From: Streptomyces sp. NBC_00249
Lineage (GTDB): Bacteria > Actinomycetota > Actinomycetes > Streptomycetales > Streptomycetaceae
Assembly (NCBI RefSeq): GCF_026342355.1
Contig: NZ_JAPEMV010000004.1
Coordinates: forward strand, 496,001-560,000
Length of the DNA: 64,000 bases
Direction: 5' to 3'
Numbering within the stretch: position 1 is the first letter of the stretch; each line of letters begins with the position of its first letter. The notes beneath the pieces were generated by a model. That model ran no database searches. It was not told the origin of the DNA and saw only the letters and a list, made by a program, of their open reading frames with translations. Made by a program: the position numbers and the translations under genes. This document shows, in pieces, positions 1 to 8,813 of this stretch.

Positions 1-170
1 CAGCCGTTGGCGACCAGCGTCTTGAGGCAGGGATACAGAGTCCCGTAGCTGAACGCCCTGAACACCCCCAGCGAGGTGTTGAGCCGCTTGCGGAGCTCGT
101 AACCGTGCATGGGGGATTCGCGAAGCAGGCCGAGGACGGCGAACTCGAGGATGCCGGAGCGTCTGCTCAT
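1..170 (-). CDS. PadR-family transcriptional regulator, N-terminal part (cut by window edge)
   Basis: Reading leftwards from an ATG at 170, the first 56 codons give a typical PadR winged-helix N-terminus: MSRRSGILEFAVLGLL, then the helix-turn-helix stretch with MHGYELRKRL and the YGTLYPCLKTL segment that forms the wing. The 3' part lies outside the window. PadR proteins are small dimeric repressors that usually control their own gene or a neighbouring exporter or detoxification gene. A perfect ATGTAT/ATACAT-type inverted repeat sits 39 bp upstream of the start, so autoregulation is likely. It is divergent from the penicillin-binding protein gene, which could also be affected. The family call is firm; ligand and targets are unknown. 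Confidence 0.85.
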   Translation of the reverse strand, partial: MSRRSGILEFAVLGLLRESPMHGYELRKRLNTSLGVFRAFSYGTLYPCLKTLVANG

Positions 171-208
171 CCGCCTGCCCCTCTCTGCCTCTGAGTTTAT
201 GTCGAGCT

Positions 209-229
209 GATGTATCGGCTCGATACATC
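209..229. promoter_or_regulatory. PadR-type operator (9-bp inverted repeat)
   Basis: GATGTATCG-GCT-CGATACATC is a perfect 9-bp inverted repeat with a 3-bp spacer. The half-sites contain ATGTAT and ATACAT, which match the known PadR operator consensus. It lies directly upstream of the PadR gene start at 170 and 213 bp before the divergent penicillin-binding protein gene. Autorepression is inferred. Confidence 0.75.
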
Positions 230-441
230 CAGACGATAGAACGGGCGGCTGCCGACGACAAGCGGTGACGTGGTGACCGGCGTCACATCACCAATTCGTA
301 CGACGCAAGTTGCCTGATTTGGGGTGAACTTCGGCACTGGTCGGGTTTTGACCGTGCGTAGTCTGTGCGGCAGGACACCGGGGGAACCGGAATTCACCTG
401 CCGCTTCCAGGCCACTCGCCTGCCCGAGGAGTAGTCGTTCG

Positions 442-3045
442 ATGAGCGAGCACCGCCGCAAACCGCCGCAGTCCCAGGGTGGCGGCCGCGCCGCCTCCCG
501 TCGGGCTGCCCAACAGCGTCCCGGCCGGGGCTCCGGCCCCGGACGTGACGTCACCACCGCGTCAGCCGGCGCACCGTACGGAGAACCGGCCGCCCACGGC
601 AGCCGTGCCGATGCCCGCCGGGCCACCCAGCGAGGAGCCGCAGGACGCGGACGCGCAGGTGGGAAGGGGGGTAAGGGAGGTAACGGCAGCAGCCGGCTCA
701 TTAACTATCCCCGTGCGGAGAAGGACGGCTGGAAGCGCTTCGTACCGTCCTGGAAGCTGGTCAGCGGGACCTTCCTGGGCTTCTTCGCCGTCATCGTGGC
801 CGGCGCCGGCATCGGTATCGCCAGCGTGGGGACGCCTGACGAGAACAAGGCCGCAAAGGCGGAGAACAACGTCTTCCAGTGGGCCGACGGCACCCAGATG
901 GTGGCCACGGGCGGCTCGACGAACCGCCAGATCGTGTCCATCGACCAGATCCCCGTGTCGATGCGGAATGCCGTGATCGCCGCTGAGAACGAGTCCTTCG
1001 AGACGGACAAGGGCGTCGACCCGATGGGCATCGCCCGCGCCGTGGTGAACATGGCCACCGGCGGTTCCACCCAGGGCGGCTCCACGATCACCCAGCAGTA
1101 CGTGAAGAACACCTTCCTGGACTCCGAGCAGACGGTGAAGCGCAAGGTCACCGAGCTGTTCATCGCGCTCAAGCTGGGCATGACCGAGGAGAAGGACAAG
1201 GTCCTCGCGGGCTACCTGAACACCGCCTACTACGGCCGGGACGCCTACGGCATCCAGGCCGCCGCCCGCGCCTACTTCGGCAAGGACTCCAAGGACCTCA
1301 ACCCCTCCGAGAGCGCCTTCCTCGCCTCGATGCTCAAGGGCCCCAACCTCTACAACCCGGACGGCGGCCTCGGCTCCGCGGCCACCCCCGAGGCCAACGA
1401 GAAGCGCGCCCGGCTCCGCTGGGCCTGGGTCCTCGACCGCGAGGTCGCCGTGGGCCGGATGGACAAGGCCGAGCGCGCCAAGTACAAGGAGTCGGACTTC
1501 CCGGCGCGGGTGGAGTCCGAGCAGGCCCGGGGCATGAACGGCCAGATCGGCTACCTGGTCGACGTGGCCAAGACGTACGTGGTCAAGGGCGGCACCATCA
1601 CCACGGAGAAGCTGGCGCTCGGCGGCTACACGATCAAGACCACCTTCGAGAAGCCCAAGGTGGACGCCCTCGTGAAGGCGGTCGAGGACACCCGCAACGA
1701 CTTCCTCGACGAGAAGAAGCGCCCCGAGTACGACACCTTCGTCCAGTTCGGCGCCGCCTCGGTGGACGTGAAGTCCGGGGCCCTCGTGGCCCTGTACGGC
1801 GGCCCCGGCATCGACCAGAAGCACTTCACGAACAACGCCAACACCTCCGGCGTCCCGGTCGGCTCGACCTGGAAGCCGTACGTCCTGGCCGCGGCCATGC
1901 AGTACGGCACCCAGAACTCCAAGGGCGCCGGCATCTCGGCCGACAGCAAGTACAACGCCGACGACCTCACGGTGATCAACAACCGGGAGGGCAGGCCGCT
2001 CCTCGACAAGAACGGCGATCCCTTCCGGCAGAAGAACGAGAGCCCCGAGGCCCACGGCTACGTGACCCTCAACGAGGCGATGCGGCAGTCCATCAACGTG
2101 CCCTTCGCCCAGCTCGTCTTCGACGTCGGCCACAGCAAGGTCCGTGCCGTCGCGAAGTCCACCGGCATCCTGGAGGAGTCGATGGACAAGGGCGACAACG
2201 CCTCCTTCGCCCTCGGCACCTCGACGCCCAGCGCCATCCGCATGGCCGACTCCTACGCCACCTTCGCCGCCTCCGGTCTCCACCGCGAGCCCTACTCGGT
2301 GAAGTCGGTCGTGAAGAACGGCAAGGAGCTGCCCGGCTTCGAGCCCCCGAAGGAGGCCCGGGCCATGGACGACTCCATCGCGGACAACGTCACCGAGGTC
2401 CTGCAGAACGTCGTCGAGAACGGCACCGGCACCAAGGCCAAGAAGCTCGGCCGCCCCGCGGCGGGCAAGACCGGCACCACCGACCAGAACAAGTCGGCGT
2501 GGTTCGTCGGCTACACCCCGCAGCTGTCCACCTCGGTCACCCTCTTCCGCAGCGACCCGAACGCCAAGAAGAAGGAACTGCTGTCCATGAACCACGTGGG
2601 CGGGGTCGACTCCATCCACGGTGGTGACATCCCGGCGGTGATCTGGACCGAGTACATGCGCGAGGCCCTCAAGGGCGCCCCGGTCAAGCAGTTCCCCGAG
2701 GCCGAGGACATCGGCGTCACCGCGGACTCGGCCGGCGCCCCGACGCCCACGCCGCCGGCGCCCCCGTCGCCGTCCGCCTCGCCCTCCACCTCTCCCTCGC
2801 CGTCCCCCTCGACGGTGTCCCCGTCCCCCTCGGGCAGCGGCAAGCCGACCTGCAAGCCGTGGAACATCCGCCACTGCGACCCGGCGACGGTCACCGGCCA
2901 GGAGAACGGCGGAACCACCGACGGAGGCGCCGGTGGGCTGCCGGACGGCGGAACCACCGGAATGCCCTCCCCGTCGCCCACCGGCAGGCCGGGCCGCCCC
3001 GGCGGCTCGACCAACTGGGGATCCAACATGGGCATCACCGGCTGA
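442..3045 (+). CDS. Bifunctional class A penicillin-binding protein (transglycosylase/transpeptidase)
   Basis: This 867-residue protein polymerises and cross-links peptidoglycan on the outer face of the membrane. It starts with about 100 residues of disordered, Arg/Gly-rich cytoplasmic tail, followed by one membrane anchor (about 104-130). The GT51 transglycosylase domain shows the AAENESF segment with the catalytic Glu, the GGSTITQQ motif (about 212-219) and the LNTAYYG region. The transpeptidase domain has S475-T-W-K478, S550-I-N552 and K676-T-G678. The C-terminus is a Pro/Ser/Thr-rich low-complexity tail with two cysteines. In the first transglycosylase motif the usual E-D pair is E-N, while the catalytic Glu is kept. 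GAGGAG about 10 bp upstream supports the ATG at 442. Confidence 0.93.
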   Translation: MSEHRRKPPQSQGGGRAASRRAAQQRPGRGSGPGRDVTTASAGAPYGEPAAHGSRADARRATQRGAAGRGRAGGKGGKGGNGSSRLINYPRAEKDGWKRFVPSWKLVSGTFLGFFAVIVAGAGIGIASVGTPDENKAAKAENNVFQWADGTQMVATGGSTNRQIVSIDQIPVSMRNAVIAAENESFETDKGVDPMGIARAVVNMATGGSTQGGSTITQQYVKNTFLDSEQTVKRKVTELFIALKLGMTEEKDKVLAGYLNTAYYGRDAYGIQAAARAYFGKDSKDLNPSESAFLASMLKGPNLYNPDGGLGSAATPEANEKRARLRWAWVLDREVAVGRMDKAERAKYKESDFPARVESEQARGMNGQIGYLVDVAKTYVVKGGTITTEKLALGGYTIKTTFEKPKVDALVKAVEDTRNDFLDEKKRPEYDTFVQFGAASVDVKSGALVALYGGPGIDQKHFTNNANTSGVPVGSTWKPYVLAAAMQYGTQNSKGAGISADSKYNADDLTVINNREGRPLLDKNGDPFRQKNESPEAHGYVTLNEAMRQSINVPFAQLVFDVGHSKVRAVAKSTGILEESMDKGDNASFALGTSTPSAIRMADSYATFAASGLHREPYSVKSVVKNGKELPGFEPPKEARAMDDSIADNVTEVLQNVVENGTGTKAKKLGRPAAGKTGTTDQNKSAWFVGYTPQLSTSVTLFRSDPNAKKKELLSMNHVGGVDSIHGGDIPAVIWTEYMREALKGAPVKQFPEAEDIGVTADSAGAPTPTPPAPPSPSASPSTSPSPSPSTVSPSPSGSGKPTCKPWNIRHCDPATVTGQENGGTTDGGAGGLPDGGTTGMPSPSPTGRPGRPGGSTNWGSNMGITG

Positions 3046-3067
3046 TCCCGCCACCCGCTCCACCGGC

Positions 3068-3100
3068 CGAGGGCCGTCGCACCCCGTGCGGCGGCCCTCG
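3068..3100 (+). terminator. Hairpin after the penicillin-binding protein gene
   Basis: CGAGGGCCG at 3068-3076 pairs with CGGCCCTCG at 3092-3100, and the stem extends inwards to about 13 bp with one G-U pair. There is no T-tract, as is common in Streptomyces. It lies 23 bp after the stop codon. Confidence 0.6.
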
Positions 3101-3133
3101 CCCGTGTCCGGTGCGGTACGGCAGGATGAGCCC

Positions 3134-4618
3134 ATGACCAAGGTGTACGAGGACCCGCCGGTACTGCCCACCCAGCAGGACGAGGTCGCGGCGGCCGGCA
3201 GCGAGTTCCTCGGCGGCCCGATCGGCCGCCGCGCCCGGCTGGGAGGCCACTGGCTGGGCCCGGTCCGCGTCGTGGTCCTGGTCGTCCTCGGGATGTTCGC
3301 CCTCGGCATGGTGCAGAAGCTGCCCTGCTACGACTGGGCCTGGTTCCGGGGAGCGGGCTCGCAGTACACCCACGCCTGCTACTCGGACATCCCGCACCTG
3401 TACTCCGCCCGGGGCTTCGCCGAGGGCCTGGTCCCGTACTTCGACAAGTTCCCCGACCTCGCGCAGGACCCGAAGTTCGGCGGCATGCAGTACCTGGAGT
3501 ACCCGGTGCTCACCGGGGCCTTCATGCAGGTGGCGTCCTGGCTGACGCCCTCGTCCGGCAGCATCCAGCACCGCGAGCAGATGTACTGGATGGTCAACGC
3601 GGGCATGCTGATGATCTGCGCCGCGGTCATCGCCGTCTGCGTCGCCCGCACCCATCGCCGCCGGCCCTGGGACGCCCTGCTGCTGGCCCTGGCCCCCGCC
3701 TTCGCGCTCAACGCGACGATCAACTGGGACCTGCCGGCCGTCGCCCTCGCCGCCGTCGCGATGCTGATGTGGTCGCGCAGCCGGCCACTGCTCGCCGGTG
3801 TCTTCATCGGCCTGGCGACCGCCGCCAAGCTCTACCCGGTCCTGCTGCTCGGGGTGCTCTTCGTGCTCTGCTGGCGCGCGGGCAAGTGGCGGGCGTTCGG
3901 CAGTGCGGCCCTCGGCGCCGTCGTCGCCTGGCTCGTGGTGAACGGGCCGGTCATGTACTTCGCCTGGGACGGCTGGAAGCGGTTCTACGTCTTCAGCCAG
4001 GACCGCCCCATCGACTTCGGCTCCGTGTGGCTGCTGATCTCCCAGCGCACCGGCAACCCGCTGGAGGGAGCCAACACGTACGCGACGGGGCTGACGCTGC
4101 TGCTGTGCCTGGCCATCGGCCTGCTCACGCTGACGGCCCCCCGCCGCCCCCGCTTCGCCCAGCTGGCGTTCCTGGTGGTCGCCGCCTTCATCCTGGCCAA
4201 CAAGGTCTACTCGCCCCAGTACGTGCTGTGGCTCGTCCCGCTCGCCGCGCTCGCGCGGCCCCGCTGGCGCGACTTCCTGATCTGGCAGGCCGGCGAGGTC
4301 ATGTACTTCCTCGGCATCTGGTTCTACCTGGCCTACACGACCAGCGGGGACAAGCACCAGGGGCTCCCCGTGGAGGGCTACCAGCTGGCGATCGCCGCCC
4401 ACCTGCTGGCGACGCTCTACCTGTGCGCCGTCGTCGTACGGGACATTCTGATGCCCGAGCGGGACGTCGTACGGCGCGACGGCTCGGACGACCCCTCCGG
4501 CGGCGTCCTGGACGGGGCCGAGGACGTCTTCACGCTGTCGGAGACGCGGAAGGCGCCGCGGGACGCGGCGCCTTCCGAGGGACAGCGGGTCGACTGGGGC
4601 GTAGCCCCCAGGGACTGA
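3134..4618 (+). CDS. Polytopic membrane glycosyltransferase, GT87 / DUF2029 family
   Basis: This predicted integral membrane protein of 494 residues has a short cytoplasmic N-terminus, a first membrane helix at about 45-63, a long extracytoplasmic loop (with CYDWAWF and CYSDIPHLY), and then roughly nine further hydrophobic helices. The layout fits GT-C/GT87 enzymes, which transfer sugars from polyprenyl-phosphate donors outside the membrane (mannosyltransferases in mycobacteria). The NWDLPA segment and the helix-loop pattern support the family. The ATG at 3134 is chosen because upstream codons run through the terminator of the previous gene. The C-terminal 60 residues are charged and likely cytoplasmic. 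Donor and acceptor are unknown. Its position between a PBP and femX suggests an envelope role. Confidence 0.8.
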   Translation: MTKVYEDPPVLPTQQDEVAAAGSEFLGGPIGRRARLGGHWLGPVRVVVLVVLGMFALGMVQKLPCYDWAWFRGAGSQYTHACYSDIPHLYSARGFAEGLVPYFDKFPDLAQDPKFGGMQYLEYPVLTGAFMQVASWLTPSSGSIQHREQMYWMVNAGMLMICAAVIAVCVARTHRRRPWDALLLALAPAFALNATINWDLPAVALAAVAMLMWSRSRPLLAGVFIGLATAAKLYPVLLLGVLFVLCWRAGKWRAFGSAALGAVVAWLVVNGPVMYFAWDGWKRFYVFSQDRPIDFGSVWLLISQRTGNPLEGANTYATGLTLLLCLAIGLLTLTAPRRPRFAQLAFLVVAAFILANKVYSPQYVLWLVPLAALARPRWRDFLIWQAGEVMYFLGIWFYLAYTTSGDKHQGLPVEGYQLAIAAHLLATLYLCAVVVRDILMPERDVVRRDGSDDPSGGVLDGAEDVFTLSETRKAPRDAAPSEGQRVDWGVAPRD

Positions 4619-4624
4619 GCGGGC

Positions 4625-5656
4625 TCAGGCGTCCAGGACCCGGTCGAACTGCGTGGTGGTGTGCCGCAGGTGCGCCACCAGCTCGTCGCCGACGTGCGGC
4701 TCGGTGGCGTCCGAGGGCACGAACAGGATCGACACCTGCATGTGCGGGGGCTCCGCGAACCAGCGCTGCTTGCCCGCCCAGACGAAGGGCGACAGGTTCC
4801 GGTTGACGGTGGCCAGGCCGGCCCGGGCGACGCCCTTGGCGCGCGGCATCATCCCGTGCAGGGCCTTGGGGGCCTCCAGGCCCACCCCGTGCGAGGTGCC
4901 GCCCGCGACGACGACCAGCCAGCCGTCCGAGGCGGCCTTCTGCTGGCGGTAGCCGAACCGGTCCCCCTTGGAGACCTTGGTGACGTCCAGGACCGCGCCC
5001 CGGTACTGGGTTGCCTCATGGTCGCCCAGCCACAGCCGGGTGCCGATGCGGGCCCGGAAGCGGGTCTGGGGGAACTGCTGCTGGAGCCGTGCCAGTTCCT
5101 CGGCCCGCAGGTGGCTGACGAACATGGTGTGCAGCGGCAGCCGCGCCGCGCGCAGCCGGTCCATCCAGCCGATGACCTCCTCGACGGCGTCGGAGCCGTC
5201 GGGGCGGTCCAGCGGCAGGTGCAGGGCGAAGCCCTCCAGCCGGACGTCCTCGATCGCCGACTGGAGCAGGCCCAGGTCCTGCTCCGAGATGCCGTGGCGG
5301 CGCATCGAGCTCATGCACTCGATGACCACGCGGGCGCCGACCAGACCCCGCACCCCGTCCACCGAGGACACCGAGCGGATCACCCGGTCGGGCAGCGGTA
5401 CGGGGTCCTCGCCGCGCCGGAAGGGCGTGAGGACGAGCAGGTCGCCGCCGAACCAGTCCTTGATGCTGGCCGCCTCGTACGCCGTGCCCACGGCCAGGAT
5501 GTCGGCGCCCATCCGGGTCGCCTCCTCGCACAGCCGCTCGTGGCCGAAGCCGTAGCCGTTGCCCTTGCAGACCGGGATCAGTCCGGGGAACTGGTCGATG
5601 ATCTGCTTCTGGTGCGCACGCCAGCGCGCGGTGTCGACGTAGAGCGTGAGCGCCAT
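4625..5656 (-). CDS. Alanine-racemase-like PLP-fold protein next to femX
   Basis: This 343-residue protein has the N-terminal barrel of the alanine racemase family. K31 in PVCKGNGYGFGH matches the lysine that binds pyridoxal phosphate. The C-terminal half keeps a GDRFGY segment like that of racemases. However, where family members carry the catalytic tyrosine in a GYADG motif, this protein reads VAGGTSHG, so the second catalytic base seems absent. It is encoded 73 bp downstream of femX on the same strand, which suggests a joint role in peptidoglycan peptide supply or modification. It may be a racemase with altered chemistry, a PLP carrier or a regulatory homolog. The ATG at 5656 has only a distant GAGAGG, so the start is moderately certain. 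Confidence 0.75.
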   Translation of the reverse strand: MALTLYVDTARWRAHQKQIIDQFPGLIPVCKGNGYGFGHERLCEEATRMGADILAVGTAYEAASIKDWFGGDLLVLTPFRRGEDPVPLPDRVIRSVSSVDGVRGLVGARVVIECMSSMRRHGISEQDLGLLQSAIEDVRLEGFALHLPLDRPDGSDAVEEVIGWMDRLRAARLPLHTMFVSHLRAEELARLQQQFPQTRFRARIGTRLWLGDHEATQYRGAVLDVTKVSKGDRFGYRQQKAASDGWLVVVAGGTSHGVGLEAPKALHGMMPRAKGVARAGLATVNRNLSPFVWAGKQRWFAEPPHMQVSILFVPSDATEPHVGDELVAHLRHTTTQFDRVLDA

Positions 5657-5729
5657 GCCCGTCCGGAGCCTCTCTCGGAAAGCTGCGTGGTGCAGCGGTG
5701 CGGTGTGTGTGGGGCGGGGGGAGTGGGGG

Positions 5730-6848
5730 TCAGCGGCGGGACATGTAGATGTCGAGCGCCTTGTGCAGCATCTTGTTGAGCGGGAAGTCCCACTCGCCGA
5801 CGTACTCGACGGCCTCGCCGCCCGTGCCGACCTTGAACTGGATGAGGCCGAACAGGTGGTCGTTCTCGTCCAGGGTGTCACTGATGCCGCGCAGGTCGTA
5901 GACGCTGGCGCCGAGCGCGTACGAGTCGCGCAGCATGCGCCACTGCATCGCGTTCGAGGGACGGACCTCGCGCTTGTGGTTGGCGGAGGCGCCGTAGGAG
6001 TACCAGACGTGCTGGCCGACGGTGAGCATCGTGGCGGCGGCCAGCGGCTCCCCCTCGTGCTTGGCGATGTACAGCCGCATCCGGTTGGGGTCCTCGGAAT
6101 TGAGGGCCGTCCACTGGCGCTGGAAGTAACTGAGCGGGCGCGGGCGGAACTTGTCGCGCTCGGCGGTGATCTCGTAGAGGTGCTGCCAGGTCGGCAGGTC
6201 CTCGTAGCTGCCCTGGACGACCTCGACGCCGGCCTTCTCGGCCTTCTTGATGTTGCGGCGCCACAGCTGGTTGAAGCCCTTGAGGACGTCGTCCAGCGAA
6301 CGGTTCGCCAGCGGCACCTGGAAGACGTAGCGCGGCTGGACGTCGCCGAAGCCGGCGCCGCCGTCCTCGGCCTGCTGCCAGCCCATGCGGCGCAGCTTGT
6401 CGGACACCTCGAAGGCGCGGGGCTCGATGACCGAGGCCTCCACGTCACGCAGGCGCTTGACGTCCGGGTCCTGGATTCCGGCCTTGATGGCGGCGGAGTT
6501 CCAGCGGCGGATGACGACGGGCGGGCCCATCTTCACGGTGAAGGCGCCCTGCTGCTTGAGGTGGGCCAGCATCGGCTGGAGCCATTCCTCCAGATTCGGG
6601 GCGAACCAGTTGATGACCGGCCCCTCGGGAAGGTACGCGAGGTAGCGCTTCACCTTGGGCAGCTGGCGGTACAACACGAGTGCGGCGCCGACGAGTTCGC
6701 CGTGCTGGTCGAACCATCCGAGGTTCTCCGAGCGCCACTCGTTCTTGACGTCGGCCCATGCCGGGACCTGGCAGTGGCTAGCCGACGGCAGGCTCTGGAG
6801 GTAGGCCAGATGCTGCTCTCGGCTGATGGTGCTCAGGGACAGGCTCAT
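5730..6848 (-). CDS. femX: FemABX-type non-ribosomal peptidyltransferase (FemX)
   Basis: At 372 residues this matches the Fem family, which uses aminoacyl-tRNA to attach the first interbridge residue (glycine in Streptomyces) to the side chain of LL-diaminopimelate in lipid-linked peptidoglycan precursors. Two GNAT-like subdomains are recognisable, with the conserved stretches KRYLAYLPEGPVI and RRNIKKAEKAGVEV and the C-terminal YSYGAS region near the substrate channel. It lacks the coiled-coil arm of staphylococcal FemA, as usual for FemX. GGAGGAG, 9 bp upstream of the ATG at 6848, fixes the start. The racemase-like gene follows on the same strand. The pair with a nearby PBP and glycosyltransferase makes this an envelope-synthesis block. 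Confidence 0.9.
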   Translation of the reverse strand: MSLSLSTISREQHLAYLQSLPSASHCQVPAWADVKNEWRSENLGWFDQHGELVGAALVLYRQLPKVKRYLAYLPEGPVINWFAPNLEEWLQPMLAHLKQQGAFTVKMGPPVVIRRWNSAAIKAGIQDPDVKRLRDVEASVIEPRAFEVSDKLRRMGWQQAEDGGAGFGDVQPRYVFQVPLANRSLDDVLKGFNQLWRRNIKKAEKAGVEVVQGSYEDLPTWQHLYEITAERDKFRPRPLSYFQRQWTALNSEDPNRMRLYIAKHEGEPLAAATMLTVGQHVWYSYGASANHKREVRPSNAMQWRMLRDSYALGASVYDLRGISDTLDENDHLFGLIQFKVGTGGEAVEYVGEWDFPLNKMLHKALDIYMSRR

Positions 6849-6897
6849 GCGGGGTGTCTCCTCCGGCGGCTTCGCTGGCTATGGCGCGAAGCCTACT

Positions 6898-6967
6898 GCG
6901 ACGGGGGCACCACCCATCTGGGGGACAGGCCCTTGCCCGGGCCGGTGGCAGGCCGGTGCCCCGTCGC
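6898..6967 (-). terminator. Long bulged hairpin between the small membrane gene and femX
   Basis: GCGACGGGGGCACC (6898-6911) pairs with GGTGCCCCGTCGC (6955-6967) with one bulged G. The loop is about 43 nt and itself GC-rich. It sits 14 bp after the stop of the small membrane protein and 49 bp before femX on the same strand, so it may end or reduce read-through into femX. Confidence 0.45.
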
Positions 6968-6980
6968 GGAGGTCCCCCGG

Positions 6981-7295
6981 TCAGCCCAGCCAGCCACCGA
7001 AGAGGCCGCCGTGCGCCATTCCGAGGAAGAAGCCGATGGCAGACGCGCCAAGGCCGATGATCAGTGCGAAGCGCTCGCGTGTCGTGACGGAGACGAACTG
7101 CCCGTACAGCCCGGTCACGATTCCGATCAGCCCGGTCCACGAGCTGATCAGGTGCAGATTGTGGAAGAACGCAGTGACGAACGCCACGGCGCCGAGGACG
7201 AGGGTGACCGCCACCAGGGTGTCCTGGAGGGGATGGGGCTTGCCATCGGTCGCGAAGAGCGAGATGGATGACTGGGGTCGCATGGCCTGTGCCAT
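6981..7295 (-). CDS. Small conserved membrane protein (unknown function)
   Basis: This 104-residue protein has three predicted membrane helices: LVAVTLVLGAVAFVTAFF, LIGIVTGLYGQF and an Ala/Gly-rich C-terminal helix ending in GGLFGGWLG. No catalytic motif is visible. AGGAGGT, 8 bp upstream, selects the ATG at 7295 over the longer frame. It is divergent from rpsF and conserved at this place in Streptomyces as far as I recall. Its function is not known to me. Confidence 0.75.
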   Translation of the reverse strand: MAQAMRPQSSISLFATDGKPHPLQDTLVAVTLVLGAVAFVTAFFHNLHLISSWTGLIGIVTGLYGQFVSVTTRERFALIIGLGASAIGFFLGMAHGGLFGGWLG

Positions 7296-7543
7296 CGGAA
7301 GGCACCTCCTGGCTGAGCAGAGCGGTGCTGGGGCCGCCTCCGGCGGGAGCCGGGGGCATAGCACCGAGCACACCCGATGGATACAGATTGTGTCCCCCTG
7401 CCGTTGGATTTCAACCGGAAGGACGCGAGCAGGTAGTCTGTACAGCTGCGCGGTGTCTGCTCTGCTGACGCCGTGCGCACGCATCACGACCCTCCTGCCA
7501 CGGAACGACCGTGGCCGCTGAGTCCAAAGGAGGTGGGTTCCAC

Positions 7544-7834
7544 ATGCGTCACTACGAAGTGATGGTCATCCTCGACCCCGATCTCGAGGAGCGCGCTGTC
7601 TCCCCGCTGATCGAGAACTTCCTCTCCGTCGTCCGTGAGGGCAACGGAAAGGTCGAGAAGGTCGACACCTGGGGCCGTCGTCGTCTCGCTTACGAGATCA
7701 AGAAGAAGCCCGAGGGCATCTACTCGGTCATCGACCTTCAGGCCGAGCCTGCGGTCGTCAAGGAGCTTGACCGACAGATGAACCTGAACGAGTCGGTTCT
7801 CCGGACCAAGGTCCTCCGCCCCGAGACCCACTGA
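7544..7834 (+). CDS. rpsF: 30S ribosomal protein S6
   Basis: This 96-residue S6 protein begins with the typical MRHYEVMVILDPDLEER and contains the WGRRRLAYEIKKK segment of the ferredoxin-like fold. S6 binds S18 and the central domain of 16S rRNA. It is the first gene of the rpsF-ssb-rpsR-rplI cluster on the same strand. AAAGGAGGT, 9 bp upstream, marks the ATG at 7544 as the start rather than an in-frame GTG 33 bp earlier. About 240 bp of leader lies between it and the divergent membrane gene and should hold the cluster promoter. I see TAGTCT at 7434 as a possible -10 but no convincing -35. Confidence 0.97.
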   Translation: MRHYEVMVILDPDLEERAVSPLIENFLSVVREGNGKVEKVDTWGRRRLAYEIKKKPEGIYSVIDLQAEPAVVKELDRQMNLNESVLRTKVLRPETH

Positions 7835-7906
7835 ACTTCGGTTCAGCGGTAATCGGGACCGAGTAGCACAGCAGCCCAGCAGCAATCCCCGCCGAGAGGT
7901 TCATCC

Positions 7907-8515
7907 ATGGCAGGCGAGACCGTCATCACGGTCGTCGGCAATCTCGTCGACGACCCCGAGCTGCGCTTCACCCCCTCGGGTGCGGCGGTCGCGAAGTTCC
8001 GTGTCGCGTCCACCCCCCGCACCTTCGACCGTCAGACCAATGAGTGGAAGGACGGCGAGAGCCTGTTCCTGACCTGCTCGGTGTGGCGGCAGGCGGCGGA
8101 GAACGTCGCCGAGTCCCTCCAGCGAGGCATGCGCGTCATCGTGCAGGGCCGGCTGAGGCAGCGGTCGTACGAGGACCGTGAGGGTGTCAAGCGCACGGTC
8201 TACGAGCTGGACGTCGAGGAAGTCGGCCCCAGCCTGAAGAACGCCACGGCCAAGGTCGCCAAGACCACCGGTCGCGGCGGTCAGGGTGGATACGGCGGCG
8301 GCGGTGGCGCCCAGCAGCAGGGTGGCGGCGGCGGTGGCTGGGGCGGAGCCCCCAGCGGCGGCGGCGCACCTCAGGGTGGCGGAGCTCCCTCCGACGACCC
8401 GTGGGCGTCCAGCGCACCGGCCGGCGGCCAGCCGCAGGGCGGCAACAACGGAGGCGGCTGGGGCGGAAGCTCCGGCGGCTCCGGCGGTGGCTACTCGGAC
8501 GAGCCGCCCTTCTAG
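7907..8515 (+). CDS. ssb: Single-stranded DNA-binding protein (SsbA type)
   Basis: This 202-residue SSB has an OB-fold in residues 1 to about 110 (VITVVGNLVDDPELRFTPSG, and FRVAST followed by the LFLTCSVWRQ strand). A long Gly/Gln-rich linker follows, ending in the acidic tail DEPPF that recruits replication and repair partners. The location between rpsF and rpsR is the normal place of the essential housekeeping SSB, as opposed to a second SSB used in sporulation. The gene is 72 bp after rpsF, consistent with co-transcription with ribosomal protein genes. Confidence 0.97.
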   Translation: MAGETVITVVGNLVDDPELRFTPSGAAVAKFRVASTPRTFDRQTNEWKDGESLFLTCSVWRQAAENVAESLQRGMRVIVQGRLRQRSYEDREGVKRTVYELDVEEVGPSLKNATAKVAKTTGRGGQGGYGGGGGAQQQGGGGGGWGGAPSGGGAPQGGGAPSDDPWASSAPAGGQPQGGNNGGGWGGSSGGSGGGYSDEPPF

Positions 8516-8558
8516 GGCAGCTCGTATCCCCACTTCTTGATCACACAGGAGAGACACA

Positions 8559-8795
8559 ATGGCGAAGCCGCCTGTGCGCAAGCCTAAGAAGAAGGTCTGC
8601 GCGTTCTGCAAGGACAAGACCGTGTACGTGGACTACAAGGACACGAACATGCTGCGGAAGTTCATTTCCGACCGCGGCAAGATCCGTGCCCGCCGCGTCA
8701 CCGGCAACTGCACGCAGCACCAGCGTGACGTCGCCACGGCCGTCAAGAACAGCCGTGAGATGGCGCTGCTGCCCTACACGTCCACCGCGCGATAA
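8559..8795 (+). CDS. rpsR: 30S ribosomal protein S18, zinc-binding (C+) form
   Basis: This 78-residue S18 carries C14-A-F-C17 and C51-T-Q-H54, which make a four-ligand zinc site. It is therefore the C+ paralog made when zinc is available. Streptomyces usually carry a cysteine-free paralog elsewhere under Zur control; that copy is not in this window. GGAGAG upstream of the ATG supports the start. S18 pairs with S6, encoded two genes upstream. Confidence 0.97.
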   Translation: MAKPPVRKPKKKVCAFCKDKTVYVDYKDTNMLRKFISDRGKIRARRVTGNCTQHQRDVATAVKNSREMALLPYTSTAR

Positions 8796-8813
8796 GGAAA
8801 GGGTGACCGAATA

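Noticed and set aside
562..3309. A 915-codon open frame on the minus strand opposite the penicillin-binding protein gene
   Set aside because: It is a shadow of high-GC codon bias: repetitive G/R/V-rich translation, no domain, and it crosses the terminator region and the next gene's start.
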